This document shows positions 8,162 to 16,592 of a stretch of 50,623 bases of DNA, piece by piece. The notes under the pieces were generated by a model. That model made no database searches. It worked only from the letters and a program-made list of their open reading frames with translations, and was not told where the DNA came from. Position numbers and translations under genes: made by a program. Positions within the stretch are counted from its first letter, which is position 1; each line of letters opens with the position of its first letter. Origin of the DNA: Bacteroides sp. (GTDB lineage: Bacteria; Bacteroidota; Bacteroidia; Bacteroidales; Muribaculaceae); contig JAAVEA010000011.1 in NCBI GenBank assembly GCA_014801535.1, positions 146,554 through 197,176 of the forward strand, in the 5' to 3' direction.

Positions 8162-9130
8162 CTAAATATATCTCATGAGATCTGCTACAGTGAGGAGCGC
8201 CATGGCTTCAACAACAGCCGCCCCCCTCATTGCCACACAAGGATCATGGCGACCTTTGGGTGGGATAACCACCGGCTCTCCCTGAACATTATATGAATGC
8301 AGCTCACGCATTAAGGTTGGGGTGGGCTTGAAATAAACCTTGAAGTTGACGGGCATCCCGTTGGATATGCCACCCTGCACTCCTCCGGAGTGGTTTGATG
8401 TGAAGATATATTCTCCGGGTCTGTCGGGATCCGGCAACATTCCGTCGCCACACTCTGATCCAAGTGCAGAGGCTGCCGCAAAACCGTCACCGTATTCAAA
8501 AGCCTTGGCTGCATTTATACCCATCATCGCAGCAGCAAGACGGCTGTGTAGCTTTCCAAAGACAGGTTCTCCCACTCCCACGGGTAACCCGGTGATGAGC
8601 CCTTCTACAATACCTCCCGTAGAATCTCCTGAAGAAGCAGCCTCCTCCACCGAATTAGTCTCTATGAAACGAGAACTCACCTCCACACCCATTGATGCGA
8701 GCCACTGACGGCAGAGCGCTCCCCCCACAACCCATGAAACGGTCTCTCTTGCGCTCGCTCGGCCTCCTCCGGCAAATTCATTGATACCATATTTCTTATA
8801 ATATGTGTAATCGGCATGATTAGGTCGGAAGCGTCCTTGATAACCGTCGTAATCACCTGATCGCTGATCTCGATTGCGAACTATGAACCCTATCGGCGTG
8901 CCTAAAGTGATCCCCTCACTGTTGAATCCCGACAGAAATTCCACCTCATCAGGTTCCTTTCGCGGAGAAGTGAATGCTCTGCGGCCAGGAGCACGACGTG
9001 CAAGATCTTCTTTTACCTTTTCAAAATCTATCTTCACAAGGGAAGGGAATCCATCAAGAACACCACCCATTGCAGGTCCGTGACTCTCACCAAAGGTGGT
9101 GAGCCGTATATTTCTTCCAAATGTATTCAT
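8162..9130 (-). CDS. aroC: Chorismate synthase
   Basis: 322 residues. Converts 5-enolpyruvylshikimate-3-phosphate to chorismate with reduced FMN, the last shared step of aromatic biosynthesis. Signatures are GESHGPA with catalytic His17, RPNHADYTYYKKYG with the second His, GGRASARET, and the FMN/phosphate-binding C-terminal segments GGVQGGISNG and RHDPCVAMRGAAV. It is about 35 residues shorter than the usual 350-360 residues. The missing part lies between GVEVSSR and STGGIVEG (residues about 150-165), where relatives carry a longer surface region. All catalytic segments remain, so it is probably functional. It heads a cluster with the radical SAM and thioredoxin-fold genes. Confidence 0.95.
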   Translation of the reverse strand: MNTFGRNIRLTTFGESHGPAMGGVLDGFPSLVKIDFEKVKEDLARRAPGRRAFTSPRKEPDEVEFLSGFNSEGITLGTPIGFIVRNRDQRSGDYDGYQGRFRPNHADYTYYKKYGINEFAGGGRASARETVSWVVGGALCRQWLASMGVEVSSRFIETNSVEEAASSGDSTGGIVEGLITGLPVGVGEPVFGKLHSRLAAAMMGINAAKAFEYGDGFAAASALGSECGDGMLPDPDRPGEYIFTSNHSGGVQGGISNGMPVNFKVYFKPTPTLMRELHSYNVQGEPVVIPPKGRHDPCVAMRGAAVVEAMALLTVADLMRYI

Positions 9131-9162
9131 ATGCCTTTATAATCCTTTATAATTATGATACG

Positions 9163-9197
9163 ACGGTGTGTCAAAATAAATGAATTTGACACACCGT
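9163..9197. terminator. 13-bp hairpin between rho and aroC
   Basis: ACGGTGTGTCAAA (9163-9175) and TTTGACACACCGT (9185-9197) pair perfectly around a 9-base loop. It lies 75 bases beyond the rho stop on the minus strand, where it may end the rho transcript, but the T-rich flank is on the plus side. Confidence 0.5.
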
Positions 9198-9271
9198 AAT
9201 ATATTTTTATCCGGATGAGGAGAGTACTGTAAGAATGGTTCGGATGGCCGTTATAACATACCTCGTATTGT

Positions 9272-11272
9272 CTATTTATCCATTGTAACGAGAAGCTCTT
9301 CATTCGTACGGGTCATTTCCATACGTTTCTTGATGAACTCCATAGCCTCCATTGAGGTCATATCGGCAAGATAGTTACGCAGAATCCACATTCTATTGAG
9401 GGTTTCCTTACTAATCAGCAGATCATCGCGACGTGTTGAGGAAGCAATAATATCAACAGCGGGAAACACTCGTTTATTCGATAATTTACGGTCAAGCTGA
9501 AGCTCCATATTACCGGTTCCCTTGAATTCCTCAAAGATTACCTCATCCATTTTAGAGGAAGTTTCGGTAAGTGCGGTAGCGATGATGGTCAGCGAGCCTC
9601 CGTTTTCAATGTTACGGGCAGCCCCGAAGAATCTCTTGGGACGCTGGAGCGCATTGGCATCCACACCACCTGAAAGAATCTTGCCCGACGCTGGTGACAC
9701 AGTATTATAAGCTCGAGCCAGACGGGTGATAGAATCAAGCATGATCACTACATCATGACCGCTTTCCACAAGACGTTTAGCCTTCTCGAGAACTATCCCG
9801 GCTATCTTAACATGTCTTTCGGCAGGTTCATCGAATGTGGATGCAATCACTTCGGCATTAACGCTTCGCGCCATATCTGTCACCTCTTCCGGACGCTCAT
9901 CGATCAGCAGCATTATTATATAAGTGTCGGGGTGATTCTCGGCTATTGCGTTGGCGATATCTTTAAGAAGAATCGTCTTACCTGTTTTAGGTGGTGCAAC
10001 AATCAGAGCGCGCTGACCCTTTCCGATGGGAGCGAACATGTCTACCACACGAGTTGACAAATTGTTGGATCGCCCTTTTGTCAGTTCGAATTTCTCATCG
10101 GGGAATAAGGGAACAAGATGTTCAAAAGGCACTCTGTCGCGTATCACTTCAGGTGAAAGACCATTTATTGAAACAATGCGGCATAACGGAAAATATTTTT
10201 CTCCCTGACGAGGAGGACGGATTCCGCCTTCCACCACATCTCCGGTCTTCAATCCGTAATCTTTTATCTGCTGCTGAGACACGTAAATATCGTCAGGACT
10301 CCCCAGATAATTATAATCACTTGAACGCAAGAATCCATAACCATCGGGCATCACTTCCAATACACCATAAGTGGTTAGGATACCATCAAAATCGAAACTC
10401 GTCTCAGGCTGTTGCTGCTGTTGTTGCTGCTGCAACTGACGCTGCTGCTGGCGCTGTTTCTTTGTAAGATGTTTCTGCTGCTTGTTGGTGAGCTGGCGCG
10501 GCACATTAGGCTCAGCAATAATTATGGGAGAAACGGCTGCAGCTATGGCTGCTTCCTCTATCTGTTGTTTGGTGCGTCGGGTAAAGGTCTTTCCTTTCGC
10601 ATTACCAAAGAATGCACCAAGAGAGGGATTCGCATCCGGTTTATGGGTAAACATAAGTTTTCTTTCCCCTCCCTTTTCTGAAACAGAGGATTCTTCGTTT
10701 TCCTGATTAACCTCCGGTTCTTTGGCAGGCTGGTCTTCAGACACACGGTTATCTGTCGGTTCGGGTTGAGGAGACACCGTTTCAACCGCCTCACTAAAGT
10801 TATTTTCCTGCGCAGTGGCTTCGTTGAAAAGATTGGGGTGTTCTTCATATGCCTGAGCCGGAACCTCAGGGGTAGTTTCCTGTTGCGGAGTCTCAGAGGA
10901 AACGGCTTCTTCGGCAACTGCCGGTTTTTCAGTTTTGGTCTTAGTTTTTCTTGTGCGTTTTTTCGGAGCCACCTCACCCTCCGGAAGTTCAGCGGCCTTG
11001 GCTTCTTCCTGAGGAGATGCCACAGGCTGCTCAGCCGATTCAGAAGATGCAGCGGCTGTCTTCTTTGATGAGCGTTTGGCACGCGGAGTTTTCTCCGTTT
11101 TTGTCTTGCTCCCTTTGGCAACCGCTTTCTTTGCCGTCGCCTCCGATTCATTGTCAATTATAAAGTATGCTATTTCCTCCTTATTATCGGACAGCTTTTT
11201 CATACCCATTGACTCGGCGATGTTTTTTAATTGGTCATCGTCCATTGCCATTAAATCTTCAAGAGTGTACAT
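9272..11272 (-). CDS. rho: Transcription termination factor Rho with long disordered insert
   Basis: About 666 residues from [12 protein letters not shown]; an upstream in-frame ATG at 11314 would add 14 residues. The N-terminal helical domain (to about 55) is followed by about 240 residues of low-complexity sequence rich in Lys, Glu, Pro, Ala and Gln, ending in a poly-Gln run. Then come the RNA-binding cold-shock-like domain ([14 protein letters not shown]), Walker A (APPKTGKT), Walker B ([10 protein letters not shown]), the Q loop ([18 protein letters not shown]) and the R loop ([16 protein letters not shown]). It is a hexameric RNA-dependent ATPase that ends transcription. In Bacteroides thetaiotaomicron a comparable insert drives Rho phase separation. 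Expression may be governed by the structured upstream leader. Confidence 0.95.
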   Translation of the reverse strand: MYTLEDLMAMDDDQLKNIAESMGMKKLSDNKEEIAYFIIDNESEATAKKAVAKGSKTKTEKTPRAKRSSKKTAAASSESAEQPVASPQEEAKAAELPEGEVAPKKRTRKTKTKTEKPAVAEEAVSSETPQQETTPEVPAQAYEEHPNLFNEATAQENNFSEAVETVSPQPEPTDNRVSEDQPAKEPEVNQENEESSVSEKGGERKLMFTHKPDANPSLGAFFGNAKGKTFTRRTKQQIEEAAIAAAVSPIIIAEPNVPRQLTNKQQKHLTKKQRQQQRQLQQQQQQQQPETSFDFDGILTTYGVLEVMPDGYGFLRSSDYNYLGSPDDIYVSQQQIKDYGLKTGDVVEGGIRPPRQGEKYFPLCRIVSINGLSPEVIRDRVPFEHLVPLFPDEKFELTKGRSNNLSTRVVDMFAPIGKGQRALIVAPPKTGKTILLKDIANAIAENHPDTYIIMLLIDERPEEVTDMARSVNAEVIASTFDEPAERHVKIAGIVLEKAKRLVESGHDVVIMLDSITRLARAYNTVSPASGKILSGGVDANALQRPKRFFGAARNIENGGSLTIIATALTETSSKMDEVIFEEFKGTGNMELQLDRKLSNKRVFPAVDIIASSTRRDDLLISKETLNRMWILRNYLADMTSMEAMEFIKKRMEMTRTNEELLVTMDK
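10409..10456 (-). repeat. CAG/CAA trinucleotide run coding poly-Gln in Rho
   Basis: A near-continuous CAG/CAA tract (read on the minus strand) with a few interruptions encodes [15 protein letters not shown] at the end of the Rho disordered insert, just before the RNA-binding domain. Such tracts can change copy number by slippage while keeping frame. Confidence 0.8.
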
Positions 11273-11314
11273 ATATCTGTTTTCTTGTAGTTTCTTTTGC
11301 AATCCCGTTTCCAA

Positions 11315-11675
11315 CCGGTCTTATAAGACCTTTCCGATTAAACCTTAGATTTTTCTGTTTAATCAGATTCTATTTTTCCGGACATATCTAAAGATTCCAA
11401 AGCAGGAAACAGAACAATTGAAAATCACGGAAACGGGAAGTATTTTGATAATAGATTGAAAAATTTTATAGTCGGTAAAACTGAATACAGTTTTCTCTAC
11501 GAATTGGCCTGATGCCAATTCCCTTTTTCCAAAGGGTAATTCTTCATCGGGGAAGAATTTCGACTATTTGGGCACCGTATGAACGGTTAAAAATTATTGG
11601 TTTATCGGTGGAATGTCAGTTCGGCATTAAAAAATAAATATCACAAAGCATCTAATGCCGCTCTGAATGATACTG
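11315..11675 (-). promoter_or_regulatory. Hairpin-rich leader upstream of rho
   Basis: No gene fits this gap. At least seven simple inverted repeats occur in it: palindrome 11317-11330 (GGTCTTATAAGACC); 11336-11343 with 11357-11364; 11477-11483 with 11488-11494; 11501-11508 with 11514-11521; 11521-11526 with 11531-11536; 11538-11545 with 11552-11559; and 11574-11578 with 11583-11587. Stems are 5-8 bp, and four lie back to back between 11477 and 11559. If transcription begins at the box at 11676-11683, all are in the rho mRNA leader. Rho genes in other bacteria are autoregulated by leader termination, so an attenuator is plausible (inference). Confidence 0.5.
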
Positions 11676-11683
11676 CAAATTTA
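11676..11683 (-). promoter_or_regulatory. Candidate -7 promoter box for rho
   Basis: Reads TAAATTTG on the minus strand, matching TAnnTTTG. No strong -33 element is seen upstream. It lies between the tilS stop and the rho leader and would give a leader near 400 bases. Confidence 0.5.
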
Positions 11684-11703
11684 ACAATTACTTTTTTATT
11701 TTC

Positions 11704-13029
11704 CTAACTTTTTCTACTTTTTCTTTTAAGACGCCATATATTCTCATCAGACAAGGATATTAGATCTTTCCTCGATCTCTTGAGATTCTCCACCCATATT
11801 ATTTCGTTGGTTCTGACATTTTGCGCTATTGCTATTTTTCGTTTTTCCCGCACCGTAAGACGGGTTTCTCCTATTATATCGCTTACAAGACGGCTTCCTT
11901 TCATTCCTAAAGGCTTGATTCTATCCCCATTTTCACGCGTGCGTAATTTAACATCATCCGGAGGGATAGGAATCCATAGAATACGGTTCGACCTGTCGGC
12001 TTTTATTTCATCCATCAAGGCCTGACTGTTTCGGAATTGTTCCCATTCAAATTCATCTGAAAGATCGAATCCTTCAGGAGGAATCTCCCCTTCGAGCCAT
12101 TCCAGACCATCGCTGCTGAGGACAAATTCTCCCCTCGCGGTTATCCATTTAGCCCCTTTCCTTATATCAGGCTTTGTCAAGACAGTCCACATCTGCTCTA
12201 CAATATCATTCGATCCTCCCTTAGAAATGACGAAACGTCGGAGATACCATTTTCCCGTATCTTTTTTCAACAGCGTTTCGTATGAAATCAGGGTATCATT
12301 AATAATATCACATGTCACTCCGTTTATACCATCCTCCTCGTCGCGCATTATTTCGGCGGTCTTATTAAGCGACCGTTTCACTCCGGGCCACTCTTTCTCT
12401 ATAAGAGGAATAACTTCATTACGGATAAAATTACGTTTGTAATCTGATGTAAGATTGGAGGAATCTACTATATAATCCTGTTTCAGAGCGTCAAGATATT
12501 CCTCGATCTCACTTCTGCTTATATCAAGAAGAGGACGCACCACACGTCCGGTGTCTGGTTTCATCGCTCTCAATCCGGAAATTCCGGCGCCTCGGAAAAG
12601 ATTTAGCAACAGGGTTTCGGCATTATCGTCTGAATTATGTGCTACTGCGATTCTGTCGGCATGCAGGGTCTCCATTTTTTCTTCAAAATATGCGTATCTT
12701 AGTTCGCGACATGCCATCTCGACGGAGCCTCCATTGACTCTGCGATATGACTCCACATCGAAATCCACCACATCGAGAGAGACACCCAGATCTGAACAGA
12801 GAATTTCCACAAACTTACGGTCGCGTTCACTTTCCTCTCCTCTGAGATGAAAATTACAGTGAACCACCTCCACATCTACTCCTATATTCACAAGACCACG
12901 TAGAAGTGCAACACTGTCTGCTCCTCCGCTCACTCCGGCTATTACCTTGAATATTCCGGCATGGGAAAGCGATTCGGAAATCTTACCCTCAAGCCTTTCT
13001 ATTATTGTCTTATCTTTTTTTTCTTGCAC
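11704..13029 (-). CDS. tilS: tRNA(Ile)-lysidine synthase
   Basis: 441 residues. Uses ATP and lysine to convert C34 of the CAU-anticodon tRNA-Ile to lysidine, so that it reads AUA as isoleucine. The PP-loop motif GVSGGADSVALL is at residues about 28-39. The family signature regions around HCNFHLRGEES, DRIAVAHNSDDNAETLLLNL, and RPLLDISRSEIEEYL follow. The C-terminal third has the TilS C-terminal domain (TRENGDRIKPLGMKGSR, then LVSDI). Length fits the family. The start is the ATG preceding QEKKDKTIIERLEG; no overlapping neighbour decides it. It faces the rubrerythrin gene divergently across about 115 bases and is upstream of rho, probably as a separate transcript. Confidence 0.95.
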   Translation of the reverse strand: MQEKKDKTIIERLEGKISESLSHAGIFKVIAGVSGGADSVALLRGLVNIGVDVEVVHCNFHLRGEESERDRKFVEILCSDLGVSLDVVDFDVESYRRVNGGSVEMACRELRYAYFEEKMETLHADRIAVAHNSDDNAETLLLNLFRGAGISGLRAMKPDTGRVVRPLLDISRSEIEEYLDALKQDYIVDSSNLTSDYKRNFIRNEVIPLIEKEWPGVKRSLNKTAEIMRDEEDGINGVTCDIINDTLISYETLLKKDTGKWYLRRFVISKGGSNDIVEQMWTVLTKPDIRKGAKWITARGEFVLSSDGLEWLEGEIPPEGFDLSDEFEWEQFRNSQALMDEIKADRSNRILWIPIPPDDVKLRTRENGDRIKPLGMKGSRLVSDIIGETRLTVREKRKIAIAQNVRTNEIIWVENLKRSRKDLISLSDENIWRLKRKSRKS

Positions 13030-13145
13030 CGCTATAATTATCGTTAGTAAAAAAATTCAGTTCATGATAAACAATTCAATCGGCATTTTTGTTAAATAAC
13101 AAGATAAAATTATAAACTATAAACTAAAATTTCAAAATAAACAAT

Positions 13146-13700
13146 ATGGCAAAAAAATGGATATGCACCGTTTGCGGTTATATCGCTGAAGGTGAAGAAG
13201 CTCCCGAAAGATGTCCTCAGTGTAAGGCTCCTCAGTCTAAGTTCAAGGAAATGGATGTTGATTCACTTCTCAAGTTTGTAACCGAGCATGAGATAGGCGT
13301 CGCAAAAGGTTGCGATGAAGAGATGATCAAAGACCTCAACAATCATTTCATCGGAGAATGCACAGAGGTAGGTATGTATCTTGCCATGTCTCGTCAGGCA
13401 GACCGCGAAGGCTATCCCGAAGTTGCTGACGCTTTCAAGCGCTATGCATGGGAAGAGGCCGAACATGCAGCCAAGTTTGCAGAGCTTCTCGGCGATATGG
13501 TTTGGGACACAAAGACCAATCTTGAAAAACGCATGCATGCGGAGGCCGGCGCTAATGAAGACAAGATGCGCATAGCTAAAAACGCCAAGGCTGCTAACCT
13601 TGACGCTATCCACGACACCGTGCATGAGATGGCAAAAGATGAAGCCCGTCATGGTCGTGGGTTCAAAGGCCTGTACGACCGTTATTTCAGCGGAAAATAA
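13146..13700 (+). CDS. rbr: Reverse-type rubrerythrin (rubredoxin domain first)
   Basis: 184 residues. An N-terminal rubredoxin-like iron site is formed by C7xxC10 and C23xxC26 (residues 1-40), followed by a ferritin-like di-iron four-helix domain with ligands in [18 protein letters not shown] and [11 protein letters not shown]. This order is the reverse of classical rubrerythrin and is typical of peroxide-reducing rubrerythrins of anaerobes. It probably reduces hydrogen peroxide with electrons from NAD(P)H via a separate reductase, protecting the cell during oxygen exposure. It is a single-gene unit: no neighbour on the same strand within 100 bases and a terminator 21 bases after the stop. 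Confidence 0.93.
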   Translation: MAKKWICTVCGYIAEGEEAPERCPQCKAPQSKFKEMDVDSLLKFVTEHEIGVAKGCDEEMIKDLNNHFIGECTEVGMYLAMSRQADREGYPEVADAFKRYAWEEAEHAAKFAELLGDMVWDTKTNLEKRMHAEAGANEDKMRIAKNAKAANLDAIHDTVHEMAKDEARHGRGFKGLYDRYFSGK

Positions 13701-13721
13701 TTTTTAACCTATATTTATGAT

Positions 13722-13750
13722 AAGCCGTGCAAATTGCACGGCTTTTTTTA
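13722..13750 (+). terminator. Rho-independent terminator of rubrerythrin
   Basis: AAGCCGTGC (13722-13730) pairs with GCACGGCTT (13736-13744), followed directly by a T-run. Confidence 0.9.
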
Positions 13751-13792
13751 TGCTTTAACTCTCACATATTTTATTCTGACAAGAATTTTGAC

Positions 13793-13800
13793 TAATTTTG
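13793..13800 (+). promoter_or_regulatory. -7 promoter box touching the ruvX start
   Basis: TAATTTTG fits TAnnTTTG and ends 4 bases before ATG 13805. Transcription would start at or within a base or two of the ATG, predicting a leaderless or nearly leaderless mRNA. The -33 region is weak. Confidence 0.5.
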
Positions 13801-13804
13801 CATT

Positions 13805-14221
13805 ATGGGACGAATTTTGGCTATAGATTATGGACGGAAACGCTGTGGTGTAGCCGTTACAGACACTCTTAAGATTTCCGCTAACGGTCTCCCTACCCTC
13901 GAAACACCGCGTTTGATGGGATGGCTGAAGGACTATGTTGACAAAGAGACCGTGGAAAGAATTCTGATAGGAGAACCGAAACAAACCAACGGTCTCCCCT
14001 CAGAAAATATGAGATATATCACTCCTTTCGTCGGTAAATTGAAAAAGGAAATTCCCGATATTCCTGTCGAGATGGTTGATGAACGTTTCACTTCCGTTAT
14101 TGCTCACAGGGAAATGATTGCTGCCGGATTCAAGAAATCTGATCGTCAGCGCAAGGGACTGGCAGATGAAATGTCGGCAGTGATAATTCTGACCTCATGG
14201 CTCGATGCTCATTCTTTGTAG
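13805..14221 (+). CDS. ruvX: RuvX/YqgF family RNase H-fold nuclease
   Basis: 138 residues, the normal size. The RNase H-like fold is marked by ILAIDYGRKRCGVAVTD with the first catalytic Asp, then LIGEPKQTNG, VDERFTSVIA with the Glu, and the C-terminal DEMSAVIIL with the last acidic residue. The family acts in rRNA maturation (pre-16S 5' end) and has been called a putative Holliday junction resolvase. It precedes def by 43 bases and probably shares a transcript with def and ettA, which would group ribosome maturation and translation functions. The promoter box abuts the start codon. Confidence 0.93.
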   Translation: MGRILAIDYGRKRCGVAVTDTLKISANGLPTLETPRLMGWLKDYVDKETVERILIGEPKQTNGLPSENMRYITPFVGKLKKEIPDIPVEMVDERFTSVIAHREMIAAGFKKSDRQRKGLADEMSAVIILTSWLDAHSL

Positions 14222-14264
14222 CAAAGTTGATGCAATCGGAAAAAATCGTAAAAAATATTTACAA

Positions 14265-14819
14265 ATGATACAACCTATATATATTTACGGCCATCCTGTT
14301 CTTAGAAAAGAGGCCGAAGACATTGAGCCCGATTATCCGGGCCTTCAGAAACTCATCTCCGACATGTGGGAGACAATGTATAATGCTGATGGTGTAGGCC
14401 TGGCAGCCCCGCAGATAGGGAAAGCCATCGCCGTCATTGTTATCGACGGCAGCGTATTGGCCGATACATTCCCCGAGTGTGCGGATTCAAAGATGGTGAT
14501 AATCAATCCTGAGCTGGAGGTGATCGAAGACCAGCCGGAAGTGGCTCGCGCGGAAGGATGTCTGTCTCTACCGGGGCTTTCCGAAGATGTCAAGAGAATT
14601 GAACATATCCGTCTCAATTGGCTTGACGAAAATTTTGTGGAGCATGAACGTGAATTCCGTGGTTTCCTTGCAAGGATAATCCAACATGAGGTGGACCACC
14701 TTATAGGCACCGTGTATACCGACCATGTAACTTCAATTCGCAAACAGCTCATTCGCAACAAGCTTAACAACCTTGCCAAAGGGAAGGTGAAATGCGATTA
14801 TCGCACAGTTCATAATTAA
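14265..14819 (+). CDS. def: Peptide deformylase
   Basis: 184 residues starting at MIQPIYIYGHPVLRKEAE. An in-frame ATG at 14205 adds 20 residues without family similarity and overlaps ruvX, so it is rejected. Removes the formyl group from nascent N-termini using a metal bound by Cys and two His. All three signature motifs are present: GVGLAAPQIG, EGCLSLPG and QHEVDHLIG. Length and motif spacing match the family. It sits between ruvX and ettA on the same strand with short gaps (43 and 26 bases), consistent with one operon. Confidence 0.96.
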   Translation: MIQPIYIYGHPVLRKEAEDIEPDYPGLQKLISDMWETMYNADGVGLAAPQIGKAIAVIVIDGSVLADTFPECADSKMVIINPELEVIEDQPEVARAEGCLSLPGLSEDVKRIEHIRLNWLDENFVEHEREFRGFLARIIQHEVDHLIGTVYTDHVTSIRKQLIRNKLNNLAKGKVKCDYRTVHN

Positions 14820-14845
14820 ACGACAGAATCCATAACTCAATAAAA

Positions 14846-16531
14846 ATGGCAGACGATAAAAAAGTAATATTCTCTATGGTGGGAGTAAGTAAAATTATCC
14901 CCCCACAGCGACAGATTCTAAAGAATATCTACCTCTCTTTTTTCTATGGAGCAAAGATCGGCATTATCGGTCTTAATGGATCGGGAAAGTCAACTCTCCT
15001 TAAAATAATAGCAGGTATTGATAAAAGCTATCAGGGGAATGTGGTTTTCTCCCCGGGTTATAGCGTGGGCTATCTCGAACAGGAACCGAAGCTCGATCCT
15101 GAAAAGACAGTCCTCGAAGTAGTGCGCGAGGGTGCGCAGCATGTTTTTGACCTCCTTAAAGAATATGACGAGGTGAACGAAGCTTTCGCAGATCCCGATG
15201 TATTGGAGAATCCCGACAAAATGGATGCTCTGATTGCACGTCAGGCAGAGATTCAGGATAAACTCGATGCGTGTGACGCGTGGAATATTGACAACAAGCT
15301 CGAACGCGCTATGGATGCTCTCCGCTGTCCGCCAGATGATAAAAAGATCGCGGTGCTTTCAGGAGGAGAAAGACGCCGTGTAGCTCTCTGCCGTCTGCTG
15401 CTTCAGCAGCCCGACATACTTCTGCTTGATGAGCCTACCAACCATCTTGATGCGGAATCGATCGACTGGCTCGAACAGCATCTCCAGCAATATCCGGGCA
15501 CGGTGATTGCCGTGACACACGACCGTTACTTCCTTGACCATGTGGCGGGATGGATTCTCGAACTCGATCGTGGCGAGGGGATTCCATGGAAAGGGAATTA
15601 TTCCTCTTGGCTCGACCAGAAAACAAAACGCATGGCTCAGGAGGAGAAGCAGGCAAGCAAGCGCCGCAAGACTCTTGAACGTGAGTTGGAATGGGTGCGC
15701 ATGGCTCCCAAGGCCCGTCAGGCAAAAGGTAAGGCCCGTCTCTCAAGCTACGATCGCCTTATGAACGAAGACCAGAAGGAACGTGAAGAGAAACTTGAGA
15801 TCTTCATCCCCAATGGCCCGCGCCTGGGAAACAAGGTTATTGAAGCCGAGCATCTTGCCAAAGCCTATGATGATAAAGTGCTCTTCAACGACCTTAATTT
15901 CACACTTCCCCCGAATGGTATCGTGGGAGTGATAGGCCCCAACGGTGCCGGTAAGACCACTCTTTTCCGCCTCATTATGGCTCAGGAGAAGCAGGATGCC
16001 GGTGAATTCCATGTAGGAGATACGGTGAAAGTCGCATATGTTGACCAGAATCACAAGGATCTTGACCCTGAAAAGAGTGTCTATGAGGTGATCTCTCAAG
16101 GAGTTGAATCTTTCAGAATGGGCGGTCGAGATATGAATGCCCGTGCCTATCTTTCAAAATTCAACTTCACAGGTGCTGATCAGGAGAAAAAGATCGGTGT
16201 CTTGTCGGGTGGTGAACGCAACCGTCTGCATCTCGCCATGGCACTCAAAGAGGAAGGTAACGTGCTGCTCCTCGACGAGCCGACCAATGATATCGATGTC
16301 AATACACTTCGTGCGCTTGAAGAAGGTCTGGAAAATTTTGCCGGATGTGCTGTGGTTGTGAGCCACGACCGTTGGTTCCTTGACCGTATTGCCACTCATA
16401 TTCTTGCATTTGAAGGTGACAGTCAAGTAACATTCTTCGAAGGATCCTACTCAGAATATGAGGAATTCAAGAAGAAGCGCGACGGAGGCGCGGATACTCC
16501 TCATCGAATCAGGTATAAAAAACTTATGTAA
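14846..16531 (+). CDS. ettA: ABC-F ATPase, energy-dependent translational throttle EttA
   Basis: 561 residues with two ABC ATPase domains and no membrane segments, the ABC-F pattern. Walker A motifs are GLNGSGKST (about residues 43-51) and GPNGAGKTT (about 370-378), with signatures LSGGERRRVALCRLL and LSGGERNRLHLAMAL, each followed by a LLLDEPTN Walker B. A charged linker (KRMAQEEKQASKRRKTLERE) forms the P-site interaction motif between them. EttA binds the ribosomal E site and couples initiation of elongation to the ATP/ADP ratio. It is last in the ruvX-def-ettA cluster, and the terminator hairpin begins immediately at the stop codon. Confidence 0.93.
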   Translation: MADDKKVIFSMVGVSKIIPPQRQILKNIYLSFFYGAKIGIIGLNGSGKSTLLKIIAGIDKSYQGNVVFSPGYSVGYLEQEPKLDPEKTVLEVVREGAQHVFDLLKEYDEVNEAFADPDVLENPDKMDALIARQAEIQDKLDACDAWNIDNKLERAMDALRCPPDDKKIAVLSGGERRRVALCRLLLQQPDILLLDEPTNHLDAESIDWLEQHLQQYPGTVIAVTHDRYFLDHVAGWILELDRGEGIPWKGNYSSWLDQKTKRMAQEEKQASKRRKTLERELEWVRMAPKARQAKGKARLSSYDRLMNEDQKEREEKLEIFIPNGPRLGNKVIEAEHLAKAYDDKVLFNDLNFTLPPNGIVGVIGPNGAGKTTLFRLIMAQEKQDAGEFHVGDTVKVAYVDQNHKDLDPEKSVYEVISQGVESFRMGGRDMNARAYLSKFNFTGADQEKKIGVLSGGERNRLHLAMALKEEGNVLLLDEPTNDIDVNTLRALEEGLENFAGCAVVVSHDRWFLDRIATHILAFEGDSQVTFFEGSYSEYEEFKKKRDGGADTPHRIRYKKLM

Positions 16532-16569
16532 AAATAAGGTCGCATCCTTTCCGGGATGCGACCTTATTT
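16532..16569. terminator. Bidirectional terminator between ettA and ddh
   Basis: AAATAAGGTCGCATCC (16532-16547) pairs perfectly with GGATGCGACCTTATTT (16554-16569) around a 6-base loop. Both flanks carry A/T runs, fitting the convergent gene pair. Confidence 0.9.
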
Positions 16570-16592
16570 ACTTTTTCACAAGTTTCTACAAT

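Noticed and set aside
8162..9130. aroC as a broken pseudogene because it is short
   Set aside because: The frame is open and all catalytic and FMN motifs are intact; the shortening is internal and in-frame.
10558..11157. A 199-residue Arg/Lys/Leu-rich open frame on the minus strand
   Set aside because: It is a shifted frame of the low-complexity Rho insert; composition is an artefact of its CAG/GAA-rich codons.
14205..14264. N-terminal extension of peptide deformylase
   Set aside because: Overlaps ruvX and has no family similarity; MIQPIYIYGHPVL is the normal start.
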